Origin: Symbiodinium natans
Lineage: Eukaryota > Sar > Dinophyceae > Suessiales > Symbiodiniaceae
NCBI GenBank assembly: GCA_905221605.1
Contig: CAJNDS010002104.1
Location: 1 to 52,500, forward strand
Direction of reading: 5' to 3'
Length of the DNA stretch: 52,500 nucleotides
Shown: positions 1-8,793 of the stretch, piece after piece
Numbering within the stretch: position 1 is the first letter of the stretch
Layout: each line of letters begins with the position of its first letter
Made by a program: the position numbers and the translations under genes
Notes under the pieces: model-generated
Database searches by the model: none
What the model was told of the DNA's origin: nothing
Seen by the model: only the letters and a program-made list of their open reading frames with translations

Positions 1-660
1 AGTGAGAAGCCCGAAGGTACTGAACTACACCAACTACACGCGGCTTTGCAGGTCCGCCAGCACTGGCTCATACTGCGTGCAATCAACATGTGGGGGTTTT
101 CGAAATTTGGGGGGGTACCTTCTTATAAGGGGGTCCTACTATTTAGGGGGCTAGATGAGGGGTCCCGTAGTCTCGTAACCCCCGCCCCCCCCCCCCCCAT
201 GTATCACAGCAAGCCTTCGAAGCATGAAAACTCTTGTTCGGGTCTCTGCCCGTGCAAAGCCTGTGATTGTTTCCAGCATTGTGGTGACTGGAAGTGACTC
301 TTGCCGATTATGCTGCGTTGCGGGTTTGTTTTTAAGCCTGGCGGTTCCTATGTAGACTCCCCCCCCTCCCGTATCGCAATGCATGGCACGCATGAGTTAT
401 CAGGCCATGCAAGCACAGCACTGCAGTATCATGCAAGGCGGTGGTTCCTTGCGCCTGGAAATGCAGACGGAGCAGAAGCCCTGCCTGCCTGTTGACTTTG
501 AGTCGTCGGGATCATTCCATTCGCCAGGTTGTGTTTTGTTGTTGACAGGGTCTCCGTGGCCATAGAAAGTCGAGGTGTGCAGAAGAGGGCTTCCTATGCA
601 TGATGTCTTTGAGCTGCTGCAAGGGAGCCCCTATAGCCCACAATGCTACAAACCCTGAGG

Positions 661-719
661 TTCCCTAAACCCTAAACCCTAAACCCTAAACCCTAAACCC
701 TAAACCCTAAACCCTAAAA
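661..719 (-). repeat. Interstitial telomere-like array (CCCTAAA)
   Basis: About eight head-to-tail CCCTAAA units, ending in CTAAAAACAG. The terminal CAG could serve as the splice acceptor of the exon-like stretch that follows. TTTAGGG is the telomere unit of plants and many alveolates; this copy is interstitial. Confidence 0.9.
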
Positions 720-721
720 AC

Positions 722-842
722 AGAAACCCTCAACTTCAATGTCGCAGCCACCAATGATGACACCCTCCACAGGCATGTCGTGCCTTCTGGCATGGACACG
801 GTCGTGTGTGTTGCAATTGTCACAGCACCGGGCCTGAGCTGG
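722..842 (+). CDS. Exon candidate, unknown protein
   Basis: Open reading after an AACAG acceptor, encoding a stretch that includes NFNVAATNDDTLHRHVV. It is followed by a poly-G run and TTTAGGG repeats. No family is recognised. The strand choice rests on codon pattern and the acceptor only. Confidence 0.35.
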
Positions 843-861
843 TGGGGTGGGGGGGGGTTAA

Positions 862-906
862 GGGGGGGGGGGGGGGGGGGGGGGTTTTAGGGTTTAGGGT
901 TAGGGT
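862..906 (+). repeat. Poly-G run joined to TTTAGGG repeats
   Basis: A 23-base G homopolymer (862-884) runs directly into TTTTAGGGTTTAGGG. The same poly-G plus telomere arrangement recurs at 34755. Both parts can form G-quadruplexes. Confidence 0.9.
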
Positions 907-1171
907 GGGCAGGGGCTGCACTTTCGGGTTCAGATTTCAACCTTCTTTTGGTGGGTTGCCTTAAGTAAATCTGAACGATTTGGTTTTTTTCGCAGCTCAC
1001 AAAATGAGTTGGTGTTGGCATCTTGCGCAATCTGACAGTCGCCAAGGGGGGCCAACAGGCCCTTCATAGGGAATCACAGGGGTAGCCTGTATAGTCCATT
1101 ACAGGGGTGTATAGAGGATATTCTTGTAGATTTTTAGGGTTTGATAGTTTAGCAGCTGCAGGCGGTAGTTA

Positions 1172-1275
1172 ACGAAACACACACACACACACAATCACAC
1201 ACAATCACACACAATCACACACACACACACACACAATCACGCACAATCACACTCAATCACACTCAATCACACTGA
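1172..1275. repeat. CA-rich microsatellite
   Basis: Degenerate (CA)n with AATCACAC units, about 100 bp. It probably lies in the intron before the exon candidate at 1334. Confidence 0.85.
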
Positions 1276-1333
1276 CGCTCACGCACGCCTGCGTGCATGC
1301 TTGCATTCACACGTACATGTTCCCATGTATATT

Positions 1334-1439
1334 GAGGCGGGGCTAGTTGCCTTCCTGTGCTCGGGTCACGCGGGCGTGATCCTGGTTCTCACGATCTTCA
1401 TCTCCCTGGCCCCACGCCAAGCTTCTCAAGACCTGCCAG
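1334..1439 (+). CDS. Exon candidate with hydrophobic segment
   Basis: An open frame encodes EAGLVAFLCSGHAGVILVL and continues TIFISLAPRQASQDLP, ending at a CCAG|GTTAGG donor. The hydrophobic run of about 20 residues could be a membrane segment. The exon is partial and the family is unknown. Confidence 0.45.
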
Positions 1440-1469
1440 GTTAGGGCTTATAAGACCCAGGCTCATTTC

Positions 1470-1507
1470 CCTTGGAGTTAAAGGGGGTGCCCTTATTGTA
1501 ATATGGT
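1470..1507. repeat. Half copy of foldback family B
   Basis: GTGCCCTTATTGTAATATGG matches one arm of the family B element at 8623-8732. The other arm is missing and a 290-bp C-rich tract starts immediately after it. Confidence 0.5.
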
Positions 1508-1790
1508 TAGCCCCACCCCCCCTCCAGCCCCCCCGAACCCATCCCCCTCCCCCCCACCCCCCCCCCCAACCCCACCCCCCCCCGCCCCCCCACCCCCCCC
1601 CCACCCCGCTCCCCCCCCCGCTCCCCCCCCCCCCCCACCCACCCGCCACCCCGCCCACCCCCCCCCCCACCCCCGCCCCCCCCCACCCCCCCCACCCCCA
1701 CCCCCACACCCCCCCCCCCACCCCACCCCCCCCCCCCCCACCCACCCCCCCCCCCACCCCCCCCCCCCCACCCCCCCCCCCCCCCCCGGT
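1505..1790. repeat. C-rich low-complexity tract
   Basis: About 285 bp made almost entirely of C runs broken by single A, T or G. Long Pro-rich and Gly-rich frames here are artefacts of composition. The tract could form i-motif or G-quadruplex structures. Confidence 0.9.
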
Positions 1791-2334
1791 TTAATCATGA
1801 GCATCACATATCATCATGTTTAAAGAGGGTTTACAAGGCCCACCGAATATAGGGTCGGAATAAACAACGAATATTCCCTTAGGGTCCCTTGTAATCACAC
1901 TATGATAAGCCCCAATACCCGATTCTAATTATTCAGGCCCCTATATTCGCCCAGGATTCAGTGCTTGGGGTTTGCTGGGCTTTGAGGGAGTAGCCTAAAT
2001 CCTGCACTTGGATTTAGTGTTACATGGCCTGCGGGAGGTTTTAGCTTTTTGGAGGTTAGGGTTTAATTAAGGTCTAGGGTCTAGGGTTTAGGGTTTAGGG
2101 TTTAGGGTTTAGGGCTAAGGGCTTAGGGTTTGGGGTTTATGGGAGGGTTGCAGAGCTCATTGCTCGCAACACGCTGCAGGTTGGGGTCTTAGGGTTTGGG
2201 CTAGGCGCGGGGGAGGAGGGGGGGGGGGAACAGCTGAAGCAAATGCCTACGTTAGTCGAAGCCCTCCTCACGGGGCCACAAGAACGAAGAAGAAGCCGAT
2301 CGCCTCAAAGCAACGAAGACCTTCCGCTTCCCAG

Positions 2335-2391
2335 TGGCTGCTTTGCGACCTCATGAAGATCTACCAGTACTACGTGCGGGGCAAGGACTTC
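2335..2391 (+). CDS. Exon candidate, unknown protein
   Basis: Bounded by a TTCCCAG acceptor, the frame reads WLLCDLMKIYQYYVRGKDF with GC-rich third positions. The exon runs straight into the left arm of a family E foldback element (CTTAGTTGTAGAG), so the element probably forms the next intron. Family unknown. Confidence 0.5.
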
Positions 2392-2570
2392 TTAGTTGTA
2401 GAGTAGGGAACCTTCAAGGGTTTAGGGTTTAGGGTTTAGGGTTTAGGGTTTAGGGTTTAGGGTTTAGGGTTTAGGGTTTAGGGTTTAGGGTTTAGGGTTT
2501 AGGGGGTAATAGAAACCCCTTATATTCCCAAAGCTTAACCTTCAGTTCCCCTAACTACTGGACAGCTAGG
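2391..2570. mobile_element. Foldback element family E with telomeric insert
   Basis: The left arm CTTAGTTGTAGAGTAGGGAA and right part GGTAATAGAAACCCC...GGACAGCTAGG match, in reverse complement, the uninterrupted copy at 42481-42609. Here the apex is replaced by about 12 TTTAGGG units (2418-2505). Confidence 0.75.
2418..2505 (+). repeat. TTTAGGG array inside family E element
   Basis: About 12 perfect TTTAGGG units at the apex of a foldback element. Confidence 0.92.
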
Positions 2571-3388
2571 ACTTCGGAGAACCCCGGGGCTGCCAAACAA
2601 AGCCCCGACCACGGGCCAACGGACATGTCCGATGCTAAGACGGTGCAGCATACATCAGTGTTTCAATGTCGCTTATCGATCCGTCTTTCGTGGATATGCA
2701 TATATGTACATGTTCAGTACATCTCCATATACTTATACACCCACCCGCCGCCCCGCGTGGCATCCCCACCTCCTGAGGTCTCGGGTTTAGGGTTTACGGT
2801 TTTCTCCCCCCTCCCCCCCCGGGCGCCCTGTGGTGTGGTTGGGAGGTTCGGGTTTAGGGTTCAAGGCTCAGCATCTCAAGTCCAAGCATCACCAGTCAAG
2901 CAGCTTGTCAAGTAATGGAGACCCACACGCCCATTCACATCTCAAGCCAGCTTTCAAACCACAAAGCCCAAGGCCCAGTAGCCCTTAAATCCTAAAGCCC
3001 AAGGCCCAATAGCCCCCAAATCCTCAAGCGCAAGGCCCAGTAGGCGCTAAACCAAGGCGCAGCGAAAGCCAGTAGACCCTTGCCCCTCCTCCCCGGCCAG
3101 CAGCCCCTAAACCATAAAGCCCAAGGCCCAAGAGGCCCTCAACCAGGGCAGGGCACCACGAACGTTTTTCAAGAGTCTAAAGGAGGGATGGGGCTTTGGG
3201 GTTTATTTAGGGGTTCTTTAGGCGCTAATGAGGTATACTGGGACTATGTAAGGTAAATATAGGGGATATATAGGGGAATAAGATTGAGGTTCCTTCTAGA
3301 ATTCCCTCCTTATGCCCCTTAACAGCCCTAGCTAAACCCTAAACCCTAAACCCTAAACCCTAAACCCTAAACCCTAAACCCCGAGCAG

Positions 3389-3462
3389 GACTGCGAAGTG
3401 GTCATCTCGTCTGGTCAGATGCCTATGCGCGCGGGCCACAGTGACGGCAGTTCAATGGCAGG
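3389..3462 (+). CDS. Exon candidate, unknown protein
   Basis: After CCGAGCAG the frame reads DCEVVISSGQMPMRAGHSDG, then SSMA, and it ends at a GG|GTTTAG donor inside telomere-like repeats. The upstream CCCTAAA array (3333-3380) and downstream TTTAGGG block would both be intronic. Family unknown. Confidence 0.5.
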
Positions 3463-3663
3463 GTTTAGGGCTTAGGGTTTAGGGTTTAGGGCTTAGGGCT
3501 TAGGGCTTAGGGTTCAAGAGCTCCTGGTCGAGCAGTTTCTCGTTTAGGCTCGTCGTTTAGAACATCGAAGAACACCCACCCACCCGAAGTTCCCACAACG
3601 TTAAGAAATACAAAGCTTCTTCTTATTATTAGGATGGCTCAACAACAAAACTAATAGGGCTCG

Positions 3664-3797
3664 CAAGGGTTTAGGGTCTCAAGGGTTTAGGGTCTCAAGG
3701 GTTTGGGGTCTCAAGGGTTTAGGGTCTCAAGGCCGGGCCTATGCCCACGAAGCCCCGGGCCTATGCCCACGAAAAAGCAGGCCTATGCCCTCGAATG
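3664..3797 (+). repeat. Two adjacent short tandem repeats
   Basis: 3664-3733 holds four copies of a 16-bp unit (GGGTTTAGGGTCTCAA), a telomere-derived repeat with a TCTCAA extension. 3736-3797 holds three copies of GGCCTATGCCCACGAA. Confidence 0.85.
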
Positions 3798-3931
3798 CCA
3801 TTAAGATTTATAATTATGTGGTAGGAGAGGTTTGGGGTTTAGGGTTTAGGGTGGAGGATCTAGGGTTTAGGGTTTAAGGTTTAGGGTTTAGGGTCCTGCA
3901 ACAGACCAGCGAAACCAAGACCGGACCTTCT

Positions 3932-4047
3932 CGAGGATGCCCAGTAGTACACTTATTCCCTTTGTTGGGGGGCTTCGGTTCCCTTGGTTAAACCCTTTTT
4001 AAGCAGCAAGGGGCGCCCTTTTAATCCGAGGTTTTTGGGCATCCTAG
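3932..4047. mobile_element. Foldback element family B, uninterrupted
   Basis: The arms GAGGATGCCCAGTAG and GGGCATCCTAG are inverted repeats, with internal matches around GGGGCGCCCTTTTAA. The right arm ends CCTAG, a usable acceptor before a frame reading LLGQSNSSLRLRG. Confidence 0.65.
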
Positions 4048-4242
4048 TTGTTGGGCCAGAGCAACTCCAGCTTGCGATTGCGGGGGGTTAAACCATCCTA
4101 AGGGTTCAGGGTTAAGGGCGCTCGAACTGTTCCAACTGTTAGTGCCTTGAAGGTTTAGGGTTTAGGGTTTAGGGTTTAGGGTTTAGGGTTGTCTTAAAGC
4201 GATCCGGATCTCGACACACTTTGCCCGCGCCCCTGCCCGCAG

Positions 4243-4312
4243 CCGGAATTTGATCCTGAGCAGCTGGATCGCCCAACTCCCTGGCACCCGAAGCTCGCTG
4301 GCTCCGGCCTTA
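4243..4312 (+). CDS. Exon candidate, unknown protein
   Basis: A classical pyrimidine-rich acceptor (CCCTGCCCGCAG) is followed by PEFDPEQLDRPTPWHPKLAG. The donor is probably A|GTGTTTAG. Telomere-like repeats lie on both sides. No family recognised. Confidence 0.5.
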
Positions 4313-4627
4313 GTGTTTAGGGTTTGAGTCGGGTTTAGGGTTCAGGGTTTAGTGTTGTTCACGGTTATAAGGGTTTAGAGTTTAGGGTTTAAGGTTCCCT
4401 TGCTCTGTTTGGGCCGATAGAGCGCGAAGTCCCAAGGGCTTCAGGAAACTTAAGGCCGAGAGTGCCCCAACGATTGCTGCATCATTGCTAAAACGTATAT
4501 GTCTGGGTTATTTTTAATTTCACTTCTTTCCTTTTAGGGGAACCTATTCATAAAAAAATTTCAAAGTGTTTAAAGCACAACCCAGGTGTGTGTGTGTATG
4601 CGTTGTTGTGCCTGCAAGCGAATGAAG

Positions 4628-4775
4628 GCCCCTTGTCGGAATGTCAGACTTGGTTGACCTCGAGCGCTTTCACACCAAGTGCCGTTGCTCGGCATGTCAA
4701 GCAGCTGGGTTTAGGGAGAGAACCTCGCAATGTGCCAAAGCTCCCGCAGATAAAACAAAGCCCCACTTGGAGGAG
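4628..4775 (+). CDS. Exon candidate, Cys-rich
   Basis: The frame runs from a GAAG acceptor to a GAG|GTTATAAG donor at the left arm of a family D foldback. It includes MSDLVDLERFHTKCRCSACQ and ends KTKPHLEE. The C-x-C-x2-C cluster may bind metal, but it is too short to place in a family. Confidence 0.5.
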
Positions 4776-4877
4776 GTTATAAGTACCCTGAATGTCCCTG
4801 AATCAGGTTATAACCAGTTAAGAATCATATAGCTACCCTACTTACAACCCCACTTCTAACTACCCATCAACCTCGAA
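4774..4877. mobile_element. Foldback element family D, diverged
   Basis: A GGTTATAAGTAC-type left arm and CCATCAACCTCGAAG right arm resemble the family D arms at 50254-50401. It begins exactly at the donor of the preceding exon. Confidence 0.45.
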
Positions 4878-5124
4878 GCCTAAAGCCTGAACCTCTCACG
4901 CCAAGGCAAACTTCCCCTGCCCAAGAGCCTCACGCAGAATCCGCAGAAGTTGAGCAGCCCTTGGGATGTGGAAGTTTGTTCGCATCCGCTTTTCATTTTG
5001 GTCTTATACCTGGACCACCCAGAGTAGGAGAAGAAAAGGGCAGCCCGAAGCCCTCAAAAGACCCTAAACCCTAAATCCTAAGCCATAAATATTCTAGGGC
5101 TTGAGGTAGGGCTTAAGTTGCAAG

Positions 5125-5449
5125 TTGGCTTGGCTTGGGGAGAGCCTCGGCACTTCGCACAGCAGATGCCCTGCTTGCTGAGGTCTGCATGATGCGATCT
5201 TGGCCTGCATCGAGCGTCTCTACAGGCACTGCTTGCCAGCTGGGCTTGCATGAAAAAAACATGATCAGCCCCATGACTTCTTGGCATCGCGACAGCGCGT
5301 TGGAAAGATGCTTGGCAAAGCCCAAAGGCCCCCGACAAACCTTGAATCTTGCTGCAGCTTTCGAGATTCGACACATGCTAGCCTTACCTCCGAGTTGTCA
5401 CAGTGACAAGCCAGCCGCCAGGGACAAGCAGAAGCCATTCTTGGGCGAG
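5125..5449 (+). CDS. Long exon candidate, unknown protein
   Basis: A 108-codon open frame follows GTTGCAAG. It starts SWLGLGRASALRTADALLAE and ends KPFLGEA, with balanced composition unlike the surrounding repeats. It finishes either at a GAG|GCCTAG (GC-type) donor or at the stop codon two codons later. No domain recognised. Confidence 0.5.
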
Positions 5450-5693
5450 GCCTAGTCTGGCAACACCTTTGCAGGAGTTGAAGGTTTGGTGTGTCAGGAT
5501 TTTGTGGTTGGGGCCTGGTGGATTTGGTAGTATGGGATTGAATGCCTCAGTGTTCAGGGTACGTGGGTTCTGCTACGGAAACACCTCCAGGCTCTGAATT
5601 CCTCGTATCAGGCAAGAGCGTTCCCCGGTCCCTAAACCCTAAACCCCAAACCCTAAACCCCAAACCCTAAACCCTAAACCCTAAACCCTAAAG

Positions 5694-5748
5694 CGAGTGG
5701 TGCATTGCTTTGAGGCTTCGGGCCGGTGTTGCTGTACCAGCATGGGCT
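5694..5748 (+). CDS. Exon 1 of phase-tested chain (5694-6251)
   Basis: A CCCTAAAG acceptor is followed by 1 nt and 18 codons (EWCIALRLRAGVAVPAWA), ending at GCT|GTCAGG. The donor lies in the left arm of a family C foldback. Joining to the exon at 5827 keeps phase 0. Protein family unknown. Confidence 0.55.
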
Positions 5749-5843
5749 GTCAGGCCTTATAATCCCCTAAGCAACCCTATCAAGGGCTTTTTTGAGGGGT
5801 TTTAGGGTTTAGGGTTTAGGGTTTAGGGTATAATAGCCCATGT
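5737..5843. mobile_element. Foldback element family C
   Basis: The arms CCAGCATGGGCTGTCA and TATAATAGCCCATG are inverted repeats. Three TTTAGGG units sit near the right arm and appear to provide the TTTAG| acceptor at 5826. The right arm is read as exon (GGT ATA ATA GCC CAT), exactly as in the family C copy at 50558. Confidence 0.65.
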
Positions 5844-5900
5844 AGGTAGGTCTCTGGCTAGGGTGGCCTTGGGCACGACATCTGCAGGTGTTATCTTTTG
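5827..5900 (+). CDS. Exon 2 of phase-tested chain, begins in TIR
   Basis: 24 codons plus 2 nt: GIIAHVGRSLARVALGTTSA then GVIF, ending TG|GTTCTTAG. The first five residues come from the foldback arm. The intron upstream (5749-5826) is 78 nt. The donor is the start of a family F foldback. Confidence 0.6.
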
Positions 5901-5984
5901 GTTCTTAGTAGGGAATGAGGGAATAAGGGCCCTGTAAATGCTTTTTAAGGGATTATGTAGTACCTCATTCCCTACTGAGAAGCA
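5899..5984. mobile_element. Foldback element family F, uninterrupted, acting as intron
   Basis: The arms TGGTTCTTAGTAGGGAATGAG and CTCATTCCCTACTGAGAAG are inverted repeats. The inferred intron 5901-5982 (GTTCTTAG to GAGAAG) almost coincides with the element. It is an empty sister of the telomere-filled copy at 18483. Confidence 0.75.
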
Positions 5985-6085
5985 GCCAGCCAGGTTCTGC
6001 CAGGGATCTCATGACTGCTAGTTTGTTTTGGTTGTTCCTCCCGCAGCTGTTGCATCAAGAGGCTTGGCAGCTCAGCACACGCCTG
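5983..6085 (+). CDS. Exon 3 of phase-tested chain
   Basis: 1 nt plus 34 codons: SQPGSARDLMTASLFWLFLP then QLLHQEAWQLSTRL, ending CTG|GTGACC. It contains a short hydrophobic patch (LFWLFL). It joins in frame to both neighbours. Function unknown. Confidence 0.6.
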
Positions 6086-6143
6086 GTGACCCTAAAATCG
6101 AAACCCTAAACCCTAAACGCTAAACCCCACAAATCTTGCAGAG
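6086..6143 (+). other. 58-nt intron built of CCCTAAA repeats
   Basis: The intron runs from GTGACC to TTGCAGAG. About half of its length is telomere-like (AAACCCTAAACCCTAAACGCTAAACCCC), so a near-minimal intron here is essentially a short telomeric block with splice sites. Confidence 0.55.
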
Positions 6144-6251
6144 GTGCAGAAGCTGCTTCGTGCCCATCGTTCCATCACTGGGCCCTTCACGCCACAAGAA
6201 GTGCGCAGCATTGCAGCCGCCTCCAGCCAAAATCGTGGGTTCGTCATACTG
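6144..6251 (+). CDS. Exon 4 of phase-tested chain
   Basis: 36 codons in phase 0: VQKLLRAHRSITGPFTPQEV then RSIAAASSQNRGFVIL, ending CTG|GTTCTTAG at a truncated family F arm. The antisense frame is also open, but the in-frame chain of four exons supports the + strand. No family recognised. Confidence 0.6.
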
Positions 6252-6330
6252 GTTCTTAGTACGGAATGATGGAATGAGGTACCCTATATAATCCCGTAAG
6301 GATACATATATATATATATATATTATAGGC
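6250..6330. mobile_element. Truncated family F element with TA repeat
   Basis: A left arm (GGTTCTTAGTACGGAATGATG) continues like the other family F copies to AATCCCGTAAGG. A (TA)n run then replaces the apex and no right arm is found. Confidence 0.55.
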
Positions 6331-6637
6331 ATACCTAATTCGGGCCGTGATGGGCATGGTATGGTGATAAGAAGTATACGAGCAAAACTTGATACACACA
6401 CTGAGCATATGGTAGCATAAGATGCATGTTCACATGTGCATTCATATCTGTAGTGCAGTTTATAGTAATGCATGTTCATTATTCGTTATGTTCGCTCGTT
6501 TATTGTTTTCTTGCTTGTCTGTTATTTGTCCTTCGTTCACGTTAGTGTATACGTGTGAAAGATGTTGTTCACTTACTTTGTTTTTGCATCTGAGGTTTTG
6601 CTTATTCATGGTCTTCTTAGCTTAATAAAATGTGCAG

Positions 6638-6814
6638 AATCAGGAGCGCGAGCTCGAAAATTGAGGAGTGTAGCTCACAGCTCGTGGAGCAGCTCAGTTT
6701 GCAAGATGTAGCACGAGACTTGCCGGCCGGCGCTTCCGAAACAAGTGCTTCTCTAAGTGCGGCTGCTTCCTTGGATTCCGAACATCCTACGACACACTTA
6801 CATAGAGAACAGGG
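6638..6814 (+). CDS. Exon candidate, Ser/Ala-rich
   Basis: A frame after GTGCAG includes KIEECSSQLVEQLSLQDVAR and a Ser/Ala-rich tail ending HLHREQ. It ends CAG G|GTTAGG in phase 1, which matches the start phase of the next exon at 6858. The exact acceptor is uncertain. Function unknown. Confidence 0.5.
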
Positions 6815-6857
6815 TTAGGGTTTAGGCTTCAGGCTTTAGGGTTTAGGGCAAATAGAG

Positions 6858-6985
6858 AGCGACTGGTACCCCTACTGGCCCTACTACCTCAACTGAGGTT
6901 TGTGCTTCGAAGCCCGAACTCTTCCTGCTGGTTCCACCGATGTGTGGCAATGCTCCATGTATCCTCCTTCGCAAACCGCCTGCAG
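6858..6985 (+). CDS. Exon candidate, unknown protein
   Basis: 2 nt plus 42 codons: RLVPLLALLPQLRFVLRSPN then SSCWFHRCVAMLHVSSFANRLQ, ending at a good CAG|GTGCGT donor. The phase agrees with the preceding exon. A second open frame in the first 40 bases leaves some doubt. Confidence 0.5.
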
Positions 6986-7236
6986 GTGCGTGCGAAGATA
7001 ACTATAGCCCCTTAGGTGTTTTTTAGCTTTGGTTATATAATATCCAAGTCAATATGAAAAAATGCTGTTTTTTTTTACTAAGGTTCTAAGGAGTATAGAT
7101 AACGCGTTGCGGAATGTTGCAGATGTTTGCCTCTGGGTCCATGGAAAACTCTTAGGCTTTCCTAAAGAATCGTCGACCCTCCACCCTCCACCCTTATCCT
7201 GTTTTACGTCCTAAACCCTAAACCCTAAACCCTCAG

Positions 7237-7332
7237 TTTTGCTGTGACCCTCGCCGGAAGGCTTCGAGCCATGGTACGAGAGGCTGCCTCAGCGAGGGTT
7301 CTGCGAAGAGGAAGCCAGCAGGCCGAGAGAAG
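7237..7332 (+). CDS. Exon candidate, Arg/Ala-rich
   Basis: CCCTCAG acceptor at the end of a CCCTAAA block, then FAVTLAGRLRAMVREAASAR and VLRRGSQQAERRS. The donor is probably AG|GAGTTG (GA type). Helical, basic segment; family unknown. Confidence 0.45.
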
Positions 7333-7339
7333 GAGTTGA

Positions 7340-7525
7340 AAAGTCACGTATACTCCCCTCCCCCGAATATTAACCCCCCCAACCCCGTAATGTTAAACAC
7401 CCCCCCCCCCCCCCAATATATTAAACTTTAACCTAAATCTGACTACAAGGCGGGGGGGGTATTGAATATTAGGGGATTAGGGGGTAGGGGGGGTTAATCT
7501 TAGGGCGCAGGGAAGATACTTTACC
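7340..7525. repeat. GC/AT foldback with C- and G-runs
   Basis: CGTATACTCCCCTCCCCCGAATATTAACCCCCCC and a matching G-rich right half (with GAATATTAGGGG and GGGGTTAATC) form an imperfect inverted repeat. Confidence 0.5.
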
Positions 7526-7732
7526 ACACATACTGTACATGTAGAGGCATTGTATATGCAGTTCATGTGCATCTTGTACATAGCTTCTCTGCTTGGCCTC
7601 GAACGGGTTGAAGGAGGTTAGGGAAAAGCAGGCCGCCTCACCTCTTTGATAGGGTCAGGCTCACGCAACCCTGCATATCGCACCATGGCGCTTGTATTGC
7701 ATTAGCGTGGTGCTTAACCAAGCTTGGGATGT

Positions 7733-7786
7733 TCCCCTTATACTGGCAATCCTTAACACAGTAGGGATTCTCACAGGGCTTCTATA
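7733..7786. mobile_element. Half copy of foldback family A
   Basis: CTTGGGATGTTCCCCTTATA is the family A left arm. The right half is absent and a C/T-rich tract (7790-7890) takes its place. Confidence 0.6.
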
Positions 7787-7896
7787 TTCCGCCCCCCCTT
7801 CCCCTCCCCCCCTCCCCTACCCCGCCTCCTCCCCTCCCCCCCCTCCTCCCCTCCTCCCCCCCACCCCCGATTCCGCCCCCCCCCTCCCCCCCCCCT

Positions 7897-8199
7897 TTGT
7901 CATCCATGAATTGCGGCTGCACCCATTTTATTCATAGATTACTCTTGGGTCTGGCATGTGTCTCTCTGAAGTATAGTTCGAGATGCGCAGCCTCGGCCTT
8001 CGGCCTTAAAGTTTGGCGGAACTCTTTCCCAGACTTCTGCCTGGTTGTGTGTGCTACCGACGGAGGCTACTTTTGTTTGGGGCATGTCCCAGCTCGAGGC
8101 AGATACAAGAAAGTCAGCGCCCGGTTGTATACCGTGTTTTTGACATGGTCATGGATCATGTGCCCAACCGGGTTTAAGTTCATGTGCTTACGCGCTTAA
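7897..8199 (+). CDS. Exon candidate, 100 codons
   Basis: An open frame of about 100 codons includes KVWRNSFPDFCLVVCATDGG and YFCLGHVPARGRYKKVSARL. Real boundaries are not resolved; the first part may be intron. No family recognised. Confidence 0.35.
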   Translation: MSSMNCGCTHFIHRLLLGLACVSLKYSSRCAASAFGLKVWRNSFPDFCLVVCATDGGYFCLGHVPARGRYKKVSARLYTVFLTWSWIMCPTGFKFMCLRA

Positions 8200-8202
8200 T
8201 TT

Positions 8203-8294
8203 CCAGGAGGGGCTCTTAAGCCCTAATAAACTCCCCATAATAACCCTATAAAGGGCCTTTCTAGGGGGTTACAGGGTACAATGGCCCGTCCTGG
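8203..8294. mobile_element. Foldback element family C, uninterrupted
   Basis: CCAGGAGGGGCTCTTA and GGTACAATGGCCCGTCCTGG are the arms. A TTACAG acceptor precedes GGTACAATGGCCC, the same place where family C copies at 5737 and 50558 are spliced. Confidence 0.5.
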
Positions 8295-8319
8295 TTCGGA
8301 GGGTTGAATGAATCACCTC

Positions 8320-8423
8320 CCCTTCTGAAACCTGGCGCCTGCGGAGAAGGAACCTCCGCGAATCGATTGCATCGGCGCAACTTGCGACAATGCGACAGGC
8401 CAATCGGCAGCCGGTTGAGAAAG
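8320..8423 (+). CDS. Exon candidate, basic helical
   Basis: The frame reads SETWRLRRRNLRESIASAQL then ATMRQANRQPVEK and ends at AAAG|GTTGGC. The exact acceptor is unresolved. No family recognised. Confidence 0.45.
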
Positions 8424-8520
8424 GTTGGCAGATGTCTTTAGGGTTTAGGGTTTATGATATGTATAAGGATTTAGGGTTTAAGGTTTAGGGTTCAGGATTG
8501 CACCTGGGTTCAGGGTTTAG

Positions 8521-8589
8521 TGTTCGGGGACGCCTTCGATGGTACTTGCTGGATTGGCATGTTCCAGTGCCAACTTGGGTGGCCAGCAG
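8521..8589 (+). CDS. Exon 1 of phase-tested chain (8521-9330)
   Basis: The acceptor is TTTAG at the end of a degenerate TTTAGGG block. 1 nt plus 22 codons read VRGRLRWYLLDWHVPVPTWV, then AS, and end AG|GTATGC. It joins in frame to 8733. Function unknown. Confidence 0.55.
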
Positions 8590-8622
8590 GTATGCAAATG
8601 CTGACTGACTCATGTTTTACTC

Positions 8623-8732
8623 CTTGCTAGCCCAGTGGTACGCTATTCCCTTTTTTTGTTCAATGTTCCCTTGTAAAGTAACCAACCCCCCAAAAAATGC
8701 CCTTATGATAATATGGTTACTAGGCTACCAAG
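8623..8732. mobile_element. Foldback element family B inside an intron
   Basis: CTTGCTAGCCCAGTGG and ATGGTTACTAGGCTACCAAG form the arms. The intron 8590-8732 ends exactly at the right arm (CCAAG|). Confidence 0.65.
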
Positions 8733-8793
8733 ACTGAAATCCCAGGTGATCGAGGGACTGTACGCAGACAGGATCGAGCCGACTCTCAATGAG
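8733..8793 (+). CDS. Exon 2 of phase-tested chain
   Basis: 1 nt plus 20 codons read LKSQVIEGLYADRIEPTLNE and end GAG|GTGGCA. Joined to 9244 it gives ADRIEPTLNE followed by VQERLRQRGW, a smooth amphipathic segment. An open frame at 8811-9020 inside the intervening intron is an alternative continuation. Confidence 0.6.

Noticed and set aside
1357-1823. Long Pro-rich and Gly-rich open frames on both strands
   Set aside because: They follow directly from the C-rich tract; no codon structure.
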